A stretch of 64,000 bases of DNA from Lactarius indigo (taxonomy: Eukaryota; Basidiomycota; Agaricomycetes; Russulales; Russulaceae): assembly GCA_025766275.1 (NCBI GenBank), contig JAFKAC010000083.1:62001-126000 (forward strand), given 5' to 3'. The position numbers were made by a program, and so were the translations under genes. Positions 20,377 through 30,600 of the stretch are shown here, piece after piece. The notes below the pieces were generated by a model that did no database searches, had not been told where the DNA came from, and saw nothing but the letters and a program-made list of their open reading frames with translations. The stretch's first letter is position 1. Each line of letters opens with the position of its first letter.

Positions 20377-23344
20377 TCATGGACGCTTCGCCCCAGCCGC
20401 AGCACGCAGCTTATAGAGTACTTCGTCCATGCCCTTTAGCCCGACACGCTCACGACGCGCACGATCGCCCTCGATCACCTGCTCGATGCTCATGATGGCA
20501 GGACTGTGTGGCGGATTGTTGTTCGTCTGTAGGGCTTCAGCCACCACCTTATCGAGGCCAAGACCAGAAAGATCCGGCGCCGTCGAAGCTGAAAGCCTCT
20601 TCAGTGCACGCGACGCACGCCTCTCTTCCTTCCAACGGCGTTCTGCGTCTGCTTGTGCTGAGTCCTTGGCTCCTACGACCGTGCGCTCGGGGATAGCATC
20701 CAGGGCCTGGTCCTCCGACGCGCGTGCGCTCGGGCCTGGACCAAAGCACTGAGCGATGCCAACCTCACTGCCCGTCCCATCAGAAACACTCTCAGCCGGG
20801 TAAACGCTCGAGTAAGCGCTCGAGTGGCTCAGGCGCAACTGGGAACCAGACGCGCTGCCCGAACCATACCCCGACTCAGATTCGGCACGAAGGTAACGTA
20901 CCGCCGCTTGTACCTCTTCTTGAGATTCGGTGGTCTCGGCGCTCGGGCGAGGCTCCGTGAATGCAGTGAAACCAAACTCCTCTTTTTTCTCTCCACTCCA
21001 ATTGACGACCAGCCAGCGCAGCCCACGAATCTCGCGTTCACGTCGTCGTACAACGCGCTCTACAGTCTCCAGCTGTCCACATAATGATGCGATCTCTGCG
21101 CGAAGGTCGGCATTTTCGGTTTGCAGCGCAAAGATATTCGCGGGTGTTGGCGGAATAGGCACAACGACGCTAGAAGGGGGTGGCTGCGGAGACGAAGGTG
21201 GCTGTGTGATCATTGTTGATGCAGAGAAGGATGATGGGGGCGCGTATGGGGGAGACTCAGATGACGTATGTGATTGTACAAGCGGGGACGGCACGGTCGG
21301 TGAGGACCGCTTCGATCCTGACTGAAAAGGCCACGTAGAATCCTTGCTCTTTTCCTTATTTTCAGGTCTTTCATCTCTAGGTCGCCGCACACTTGTAGTG
21401 GATACGATAGCGGGTGAAGACGTGAATGTGGATGGTGGCGTGGACCCAGAAGTAGACGACGCTAGATTATTCGGGGAGTCCGTGCCAGAAGCGGACAACG
21501 CGTTCGACGCTGATGATGGGCCGGTAGGTACGACGAGCGTGCGAACCGAGGACTCACTAGACGACGGCGAACTTGTAGACCGCCCGCCAGCTTGCCGCGA
21601 GCTTTCAGAAAATGCCCGTGAGAGGCTAGACCTGGGGAGACCCGGCAATGGTTCTGCCGGTGGAGGGGAAGTAGAACCCGACCCTACACTATTGGTTGGT
21701 GTTGAAGAGGCGGCTGATGTCGACGGCGACTTGGAAGAGTTTGAGGGTGACGTTGGAGTCGGGGCTGATGACGACCACGTAGCCGTAATCGATTGGCTAG
21801 AAGCGCCTTCAGCGGAGGAAGCCGGTAAGTTGGCGCCAAGAGATGACGCCGGAGCAGTCGGAGTAAGCATACGAGAGTCTGAGGCCGCACGGGCCCTCAG
21901 CTTGGACGGCACCTGTCCAAAACAATACCTTCAGCGTTGGAATCATTTAGTAAGACGCTACTCACGGTGACTTTTGAATCTTGGACGCTGGCATGTCCTG
22001 GGGGGTTAGCCTGCGATATATTTGCGCCTTTTGGAACTACAAGCCAAGACTCGTGCTTCGTTCCGGGCGCGGCTGTGCCCGGCTCCTGCTGTATCCTCCC
22101 AGGTATTTCTGGAGGTTTCAAAGTCGCACTCTGGATGAGGGGACTTACTCGCTTTGCTGACGAGTGAGACGAGCGTGGCGATAACGTTCGCTCAGATGTT
22201 GAAAGCACAGGAGGTGACAACTTCGACGACGAAATGACTGGCGACTTCGGTAAGGGTGGAGATAGGCCTCTTGACCCTGTCAAGGAATTGGACGTCCGGA
22301 GAAGGCCGACACGAACAGATGAGGCACGCGACGTAGAACTAGAGTCATTGCCGCTCCCCACCCCTGACCTCGTTCGAATCCTGAAACCGAGGCCGAGGCC
22401 AGTTGCAGCGGATTCAGATCCGCTAGCACTTGTATATCCTTGCGCGGATTCCGACGCGCTTTCACTACCCGACGTGAACTTATGCGATGGTGATCGTGGC
22501 GTCGATATTGCAGGCCTGCGACCGTTGGGAGAAGACAATAACTTGGCCTCGTAGGGTCCAGCGTGACCCGGAAAGAAATTTTGGGGACTGCCCGGTGAGG
22601 TCGGAGTACCCTGGTTTATAGAGTGCGCGTCATCTTCCAGAGGTGGTGGTAAAGGGGTGGTTGGAGGAGGTTTGGCGGGGGGGAGGATACGAACAGTTAG
22701 ATACTTGCGGTCGTCGTCACCTGACGCGTAAGATCGGAGAAGTACTGTCGGTGTTCTAACACTGGCAGAACGCGGAGGCTCTGAATTCGAGAACGAGGCC
22801 CCCAATATAACGGCGGATGTTGGCGTCGGGGTACGTGACTTGTTCAAACCATTAGAAGAGAGGGAAGAGGGTGGACGCGTCGTAGACCGCGTGGATCTCG
22901 AGTTCGTAGGTGAAATCGAGGAACGTTTGGAAGACGACACGTCTTCGAATGTAGGCAATGGGGGAAAGGATGTTGAGGGGATGGTGAGCTGCGGAAGCTG
23001 TGACCGAGCTGGGTTTCGCTCTGAGGGTGTTCTGCGCATTGTAAAGAAGAAAAAACATGAGAAGTCGGGATGGATAAGATCAATAGACGGAGGACGTACG
23101 CATTCGTAGAAGGTCTAGGAGTAGGTACGGGAGTATGAGTAGGAGAGCGGTGACCGAGAGGAGCTACAGGAGACTTTTTCCGCAGACTGAAGAGGGGGAT
23201 CTTACGCTTTGACTTGTTTGAGGGGTCGGTTGAGGGAGAAGGGATGGAAGAGTGTTGACGGCCACGAAAGAGTTTGGAAAGTTCGGATGTCTTTGAACGG
23301 ATCTTAGCGGAGGTGGTAGAGGGACGGGAGGTGATGGTGACCAT
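20377..23344 (-). CDS. Conserved-looking host protein, 948 aa, Ser/Pro-rich with a coiled coil
   Basis: Three exons, 23344-23100, 23031-21966 and 21912-20377, joined by GT-AG introns of 68 and 54 nt, give one uninterrupted frame of 948 residues. The start is the ATG at 23344 (MVTITSRPST). About 70 percent is low-complexity Ser/Thr/Pro-rich sequence typical of disordered regulatory proteins. Around residues 698-745 a heptad-rich segment (LQTENADLRAEIASL, then VVRRREREIRGLRWL) should form a coiled coil. The C-terminus (VIEGDRARRERVG; DEVLYKLRAA) is helical and charged. There is no signal peptide or membrane segment. No catalytic domain is recognised; a scaffold or cytoskeletal/signalling adaptor is only a guess. 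With the gene at 12968 this is the best-preserved single-copy host gene here. Confidence 0.85.
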
Positions 23345-23877
23345 GTATGGGTAGTGAAGGAGGGAGCGAATGCGCGGGAGGATGTCGTATGTATATGCGC
23401 ACTCATAACTACACTGCCAGTTGTCACTGGACCCTCTGACGGGGGTCCTGGCGCCCCGCACTTAGTTAGCGACGTGTCGGCCTTATTTAGGTGCCCTTGC
23501 CATATTAATCAAATGTTGAATGCTATTGTTGTGTCAATATCGGGCAAGCCCCCATCTGAGGGATCGGGTTTATGACATCCAAGCGGTGATATTTGGACCT
23601 TGTTCCAGTGTTGGGCTCAGGGTCTGGGTGGGCTGAGTGGGCGACTGAGCAGGGGTCTTTCATGGGCTGGGTGGCCGTGGGACCTCAGATTGGTCAGCGG
23701 GTGCGGTTGCCCGGGACGTGCATGGCCAGCCAAGTGGTCGAGTGTGATAATTAATGAGGCTGAGAAACGGAGACCAAACAACAATCCTATTACCCCCAAA
23801 GTACTGAGACAAATGGGTATATATGTATGCATATGATGAGTACATAGATACATCAGGAATGACGACAGAGTAGTGAA
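23345..23877. other. Intergenic between a gene start and a gene end
   Basis: Holds the promoter side of the 948-residue gene (right of 23344) and the 3' end region of the gene at 23878-24943. No TATA-like or other element stands out, and no gene is supported. Confidence 0.5.
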
Positions 23878-24943
23878 CTAATCCCCATCTTGTTCTGAGG
23901 CATTGTGGTGGATGGGGAAAGGATACATGAGTTTGACTATCTCACAAAAGTCCTCCCACAACTCTTTGTGGCATTTGATCAGATCCTCACTGGTGCACTC
24001 ACTCGCTTGCCAACTAATCTCTTCAAAGTCAGGTGCAACCACTTGTTTCTCAATGAAAGCACCTGCAAAGGGGATTCGCACATCCCAAAGGGGCCAGTTC
24101 CCAAAGGGGAAGCTGGGAAATGTGGTGACAAATGCTGTCCAAAAGACCTCAGTGCCCCATTTCCAGTGCAGCAAGTGCTGGTCTTGTATGTAATAGACAA
24201 GCCATTTCTGGATTTGGAATGCAAGCGATGCCCAGGCCATGGCAGATGCTTTGTCAAATGTTGGGGAAAGTGGAAGGAACGAGATTGGTACAACGTGAGT
24301 CTGTGACAAGGTGTCAGTGTTAAAGTGTGGAGACAACAATCAGTAATAAGTTACATACTGAATGAGAGTGTAGCTCTTCACTAGGTTGAAGGGATCCCAG
24401 AAAAGTATGGGTGGTCCTGATAATAGGGTGAAGTGCAGTGAACTCAGGAAGAAGGTGAACCATCAGTTCAAATGGCTATCAGGAAAATTTCTGATTAGAA
24501 TCAAATTGCAGACAAAGCGTGCTTTTACCATCTCTGCATCATGAAGATCGTGAGGGAGATCTCCTTCAAAAGATAGAGAGCATGTGAGCAAATTTTGTGG
24601 CAACAGGAGCTGCGTGAAGAAACTTGTGGGAGCCATGTCCATGATGAAAGTGATGAGTGACACATGACAGTTTGCTCTGTTGCCCGAAAAATTGCTAAGG
24701 CAAAACTCATGTGAGTGGAATGTGGCTGCCGATCAGTGGTCACGATTGCATGTCTTTCGCATTTGCACAACACGAGGACTCACCCCAAATTGCAATATCA
24801 TCAATGGCTCCTTTGTGCCATATGACGTGGGAAGATAGAGAGGCACTCAATAATACCCTCAATAATCCTGCAGGTACGCCCTTTGGATCTCTCTCAATGT
24901 TCTTGTCTTTTCCCTGTACAGAATTCTGGAGGCATTCCAACAA
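23878..24943 (-). CDS. Unrecognised multi-exon gene next to a Plavaka-like gene
   Basis: Exons 24300-23878, 24475-24359 and one ending at 24529 join in phase through GT-AG introns of 58 and 53 nt. A further exon upstream (about 24943-24797, IERDPKGVPAGLL ... DDIAIW) can join through a donor gtgagt near 24796 and an acceptor near 24728. The frame is uninterrupted to the stop at 23878. The C-terminal part is Trp-rich (WKWGTEVFWTAF; WPLWDVRIPFAG) and looks like a folded domain I do not know. The 5' end overlaps the opposite-strand Plavaka-like gene. A second, passenger-like gene of the transposon is possible but unproven. The exact start is uncertain. Confidence 0.5.
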
Positions 24944-25909
24944 CAGTTTCGAATGCCTGGTATGCCCAAGGCGATTGGGAAAGACATTAGCAATGAAGGC
25001 TAGCCACGCAAGAGAACACCTTTCAACCAGTGTTCACCAGCGCCATTTGAAGGTTGTGTCTCAAGATTCTTTCGGCTCATTCAGCATGTCTGGGCATATT
25101 GCGTCAAATATTGTGCAGGAGCCTCTAGTATCCCATGGGCCTGCTTTCCATGCCCCAATAAGTGACAATCTTTTCCTGGACACTTACCCTATGTGCACCA
25201 CAGGAGGCAGCTGTGTTGACAGGACCCCACACCCAGACAATTCATGGATTGATCCCATACACTCCGAGTCTGATGGTGATGATAACATCACCCACCAATG
25301 GGCCACACAGAGCCAACAACCTGCTGACAATTTGACTTACGATTTTTCTTTAGGCTGAGATTCCACAGTATTTGATGAATTTACCGGAGGTGAGGATCAT
25401 GCTGATGACCTCAATATCGATCTTGATGGCAAGTTTATATTCTCTTGCTTCTTCTCCTCGTTACTGAATATTACTAGCTGTTTCTCATGTCGAAGAAGTG
25501 TCTATTTCAGTTGGTACCATCAGCCCAACCTGTCCAATGTACCCATGGCCATCTTTCGAAGTAAGCGTCACAACTCATGTTCTAGGGACATCCACTCATG
25601 TAATCAAGTTATACCTGACAGATATGTTATTCAGTTCCCCCCGACTTCGGTTCTCAGAGCAACAAAAGAAGGCTGTGCTCAGTTGGGCATCACAGCTCGG
25701 CATGCAGAACGTCCCCTCACTTTATGTGCTTTCCCAATGCCAGGAACATATCAAGGACATCGTCAGAAACTCGGTCACTGCTGTCACAAGCAGTACGGGT
25801 AATAACCTGTATATGCAGGATATTCCACATATGATAGCAGAGGTGCATCTTCATTCACCACAAATCCTTTGGAACTGATACAGTGAGGCACACACAGGAC
25901 TATGCCAAC
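24711..25909 (+). pseudogene. Plavaka/KDZ-like transposase-type gene, 5' half
   Basis: An N-terminal C2H2-like finger (CLVCPRRLGK ... HAREH) follows an acceptor near 24921. After an acidic linker (a GC-AG intron fits between LDG near 25430 and VSHVEEVS near 25484), the segment SEQQKKAVLSWASQLG ... VPSLYVL ... SSTGNN ... HMIAE matches the layout of Agaricomycete Plavaka/KDZ proteins. A 55-nt intron at 25843-25897 brings HMIAE next to DYANP. Five bases later the gene is cut by the family A chromovirus; it resumes at 57878. It is therefore the oldest layer of the nest. The family call rests on motif layout only. Confidence 0.6.
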
Positions 25910-26416
25910 TGTTACGCTCCATGGGCATTAGTCTGACTTGGACTCTGAGTAGGCGTAATCGACTTAGCGAAGGTAAGGCGAATGGGGATCACGTGTCAAC
26001 CCAACGCAAGCTGAACAGGGGCACACTGGCACACGCTGCAGCTAAGATGAAGAAGTACTACCCCTTGGTAGGTAGAAGTGGAGGCACACTTAGTCAGAGA
26101 CTAAGGCAAGCAAAAGACGAGTCAAGTGGTGGATTGAAGAAGACCAAGATAGAGACTCTTGGTCTTCCGAGATGACTATTTATACAGGTACGTGCAGGCT
26201 TTAAAGCGCCGCTGGAATAGTTAAGTAACCAATAGTGTAACTAGCTCAAACCTTAGTACAGCTATCCTAGGAATGAGTCATACATGAGTCACAATCACAT
26301 GTGAACTACTATGCTGACTGATGCGATGTAAGTGTCCATGACTAATACTACTATTGGGCCATAGTCATAACTGGCCATGAGTCATTCACAATGCGTAACT
26401 GGTCCGTACTGTAACA
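25910..26416 (-). repeat. LTR-A, 3' LTR of copy 2
   Basis: A 507-bp LTR, TGTTAC...GTAACA in inverted orientation, next to the minus-strand polypurine tract (ccccctttt at 26420-26428). Three ATGAGTCAT-type sites are visible near its right end. Its left neighbour ccaac repeats at 57873. Confidence 0.95.
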
Positions 26417-26448
26417 TCACCCCCTTTTCAGGAGTGAGGCCCACCTCA

Positions 26449-27015
26449 CTAATCTGCTATTGACTCCTGCCTCATCTGCTCTGCTTCGTCCTCCATGCAC
26501 ACCAACAGGTTAGCCCTTTCGAGATGATAAAGACTGTCCTTTTTATCCTCTGCCACCATGTACTTCTCCTCTTGTAGCTGCCGAATCTGTTTCTCCAGTT
26601 GGTCTTCGGCAAAGGCGAACTGCTGAAATCGGCGTAACTCTTGAGTTAGAGTGACATCCCCAATGCGTGTTAGTAGTAGGTCAGTGGGGTGACGGTCTCG
26701 GAGCATAAAATATTCCTCATGAGGAATAAAGGCTCGGTTGTTCTTCAGGAGGTGTGGTGTGGCGTAGAGGGGTTTGCCATAGAGGAAGCCTGATCCTGGA
26801 GCTAGTCCAAGTACGAAGGGGTCTCCTCCTCAGATAACCTGTACATGGGATGCTTGTATTGTCGGTCTGTTGGGGAGTTTGATCGGGAATGGAATGTAAT
26901 CGGGTCTCGTTTGCCCATTGGTGTATAATGAGCCACTTGTGCCACAGCGACTCATCCTTGGTGTAGAGGGTTCCCCACTGTGTCGACAAGGTAGGGCGTG
27001 GCGGCTGGATCTTCA
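26449..27015 (-). pseudogene. Post-chromodomain module, C-terminal part, copy 2
   Basis: This is the end of the module that begins at 33723, separated from it by the copia insertion. It contains the conserved core (VQVI, then GGDPFVLGLAPGSG, PLYATPH, FIPHEEYFML) and a charged, coiled-coil-like end (AEDQLEKQIRQLQEE; EDEAEQMRQES) finishing at a natural TAG at 26449. An in-frame TGA sits before GGDPF, near 26832. Confidence 0.8.
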
Positions 27016-27631
27016 TGATGAACAGCACACATAGAGATCTTACTCACAGAGACAAAGTAGACTGTGGTGAGATAAGAAGGGTGGCTGGAAAGCAGCAACA
27101 GGGGTCAGGCAAGTGAAGCAGGGAAGTTGTCTGGCACACAGCAGTGAGAGAACTGATTTTGGTATTACAGAGGAGGAGACATACCTGGCACACAGCAGTG
27201 AGAGAACTGATGTGGACCAGGAGCGTACAAGCACTACTACTTATACTGTACAGAGGTGTGACACTAGTACAAGAGTGGTAACGTAGAGTCACAGAATACA
27301 AGGAGCGTTGTTCTACATACAGGACAAAAGGAGTGTATGAAAAGAGAACAAGGTGACTAGAACAAAGAGAGTCCGGACAAAGATGATATCATCATGACAT
27401 CACAATAAAGATAAGAACTAAAGAAGAACAAAGGACTGAGTACAATGAAGTGTCCGGAGTGTTCTACATGATGTCATAGTACATCATGTCATACATGACG
27501 CAATGATCAGCGCTAGATTGTACAGATCAAATGTAAGTAATCTACAAGTCCAATTAATCTAATCTAAAGCAGTCCATGCTGCAAGTCCGATCCGTATGAG
27601 CCGCTAAGTGCGCAAGGGTCACTTATCAACA
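27016..27631 (-). repeat. Copia 3' LTR
   Basis: Starts TGATGAAC and ends ATCAACA on the plus strand. The polypurine tract of the minus strand (CACGGGGAGA, complement of 27632-27641) abuts it. It contains several TGACATCA/TGATGTCA octamers and a direct repeat of a unit beginning ctggcacacagcagtgaga (27131 and 27186). The left end may be off by one base. Confidence 0.95.
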
Positions 27632-27650
27632 TCTCCCCGTGATCTACAAT

Positions 27651-30600
27651 CTAAGTACACATAAGTCCCATGTCATCATTGTGCTTCTGCAGCAGGACAC
27701 GCGGTAGTGACTTTGTAAAGCCGTCCGCAACCATATCCACAGTAGGAGTTCTAATGAGGGTGATGGTCCCCTTTTCGATGTACTCCCGAATGACATGATG
27801 CCTTATGGCAATGTGCTTAGACCGTCTCCCAGTGACAGGGTTCAAGGCCAAGTCAATGGCACCCTTATTGTCACCATGAAGTGGGATGGGGTCGTCGACC
27901 TCGTACCCGAGTTCCGTGAGGAAGCTCTGATACCACGCAGCCTGGTTAGCCGCGTCGGTCATGGCCATGTATTCCGCTTCCGTTGTGTTTTGGGCAACAG
28001 TCTTTTGCTTGCGCGAAGACCAGCTTATTGCACCGTTAGCTAGTAGGAACACATAACCAGAGGTGGAGTGGTGGTCATCAGTCTGATCAGCCAGACTGGA
28101 ATCAGTGTAGCCGTGAAGGCCATCGCCATTGGCGCCATCGTAGACAATACGCATATCCATAGTTCCCACTAGGTAGGATAGGACATACTGCGCAAGTCGC
28201 AGATGTTGTGGTGAAGGATTCGCTGCATACTGCGCCAAACGTGACACAGCGAAAGAGATATCTGGCCTAGTGCCAATCTGCACATAAAGCAGACTCCCAA
28301 TTAAGGACTGGTAGTGGGAAATATCTGAGGCAGTTGCCTGCGACGTATATTTAACCAAGTGCTCGTCAGCACCAGCGGGCAAGGGTGTGTTGTGTGGTGT
28401 GGCATCAGACATGCCAAAGCGTTCAAGGACATCCTTGACGTAGCCAGACTGATCTATTTCGATGCGTCTAAGGGAGCGGTCACGTACAATGTGCATACCA
28501 AGATAAGACTCTATCTCCCCGAGATCTGTCATCTCATAGCGTTCAGACAAGTCTGACTTAAGACGCTTGATTCCACTCAACGAGGGACCCAGTATAGTGA
28601 TGTCGTCAAAGTAGACAATAACGAAGAGTGGATCATACCCCTCCCGTTGAGGCATCACATATATGCCAGCATCAGCAAACGTCCGCTTAAAGCCGAGTGC
28701 AGTGAGCACTCCATGGAATTGCAAGTTCCATGCGCGGGAGGCCTGTTTGAGACCATAGATCGCCTTAACCAGGCGACACACCTTCGTCTCAGAGCCAGTG
28801 ACAGTGAAACCTTGTGGCTGCTCCATGTAGATCTCCTCGTCAAGCACGCCATTGAGAAAAGCAGACTTAACATCCATTTGATGGATGTGCCAGTCCTCCA
28901 GCGCGGCCAACGCCAGAAGTAAACGTAGCGACTCAAATCGTGCGACGGGAGAGAAGGTTTCATCAAAATCTATGCCAGGGATCTGCGTGAATCCCTTAGC
29001 CACCAAGCGAGCTCTGTAGCGGCCATCCGCTTTGAGCTTAAAGACCCATTTGGATTTTACTGCCTTGCGATTAGGCGGGAGATCCACTAACTCCCAAGTC
29101 CCATTCTTAGCTAGGGCGTCCATTTCATACTGACACGCCTTAGTCCACTCATCTGCAGCTGCAGACCGCATGGCCTCTGCATAAGTTGCAGGGTCTCGAC
29201 CCACAAAGGCAGCAGCCAATAACTCCGCATACCCCAGACGCCTGCCTCGCCATGCCGCATTGTCCGTATTGAAGTAGCGCGGATTAGGCACAGGGACACG
29301 AGCAGTGCGCCTTGGTGCATTGTCCATCTCGCGCAACAGCTGACTACGCTGTGCACGATCTTCAAATCCCCCAGGCATTTCTGGTGAGGGAGGAGGGACA
29401 TGGCGCATAATGCGCGTTGCACTAGGACGCGGTGGGGGTGAAGTAGGAGTGGTTTGCTCACGCTTTGGTGTGGTGGGCGGAGCTGGCAGAGCAGGTGGTG
29501 GTGTGGTAGGGCGTGGTTGGACTTGTGGGGGGTCTAAAAGTTTTTCTACATCCTCCTCCTCACTACTACTGGAGTGTGCAGGGGAGGGGGCTCGCATTGG
29601 TGGTAACGCCGGCGGGTGAGGCACGGCAGTCACTGTTGTGCTAGGCACGACTGGTGGTGAAGGTGTGGGGTGTGTCTCAACACCCTGGAGGGACGGGAAG
29701 CTACTCTCGTCGAATGTCACATCCCTGGACACTCGAACAGAGCGGGTTGAGCGGTCCCAGAGCTTATAGCCCTTAGATTCGGGCTCAAACCCGATAAGCG
29801 TGACCTCAATGGCCTTCGCATCTAATTTGCGATGCTTATCAGCGGGTACATGCATGTACCCCTTGCATCCAAAGACGCGAAGATGTGAGACATCGGGCAC
29901 TTTGCCAGAGTGCCAGAGTTCATAGGGAGTGCGCCACTTGAGCCCACGGACTGGAGAGCGGTTATAGATGTGCACAGCTGCGCATACTGCATGCTCCCAG
30001 AAGCCTTTAGACATGCCAGCTGTGTGAAGCATGGACATTGCCTTATCCATAATGGTGCGGTTAAACCGCTCGGCTTTCCCGTTGGACTGTGGTGAACCCG
30101 GCATCGTGAGGTGATGCTCTATCCCTTTCTGCTTAAGTATGTCCTGCGTGACACTCGACATGTACTCGCCACCGCGGTCAGAGTGCAGAGCGCGCAACTT
30201 ATGGCCAGACTGGGTTTCACCCCAGGCCAAATACATTTGCAGCGACTTAGCAAACTGATCCTTCGACTTAAGGAAGTGGACCACAGTGAACTTAGTGTGG
30301 TCGTCTATGAAGGTGGCTGTGTAGGTCGAGCCTTGCAGGGACTGAGTCTGCATAGGACCGGCGAGGTCACTGTGCACGATCTCGAATTGACGAGTTGTCC
30401 TCTTGTTGGAGGACGCAGAAAAGGGTTGGCGAGTGGATTTACCCATTTCGCACCCACGGCAGACTGTGTGGGCCGTGGTGGAGCTATCTATGTCCATGCC
30501 AGTAGTGGCAGAGGGACCATGCGCCTTTAGCGCCGCAGGGGATATATGTCCCATGCGTTGATGCCAGATATCAAGTGTGGCAGCACTTGATTTTGTGTGG

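Noticed and set aside
22234..22554. Plus-strand acidic proteins at 21344-22554
   Set aside because: Antisense shadows of the Ser/Pro-rich 948-residue gene.
27131..27205. CRISPR-like direct repeats (ctggcacacagcagtgaga twice)
   Set aside because: Only two copies, inside an LTR of a fungal retrotransposon.
29410..30530. Plus-strand frames inside the copia element
   Set aside because: Antisense to the intact Gag-Pol frame, no independent support.
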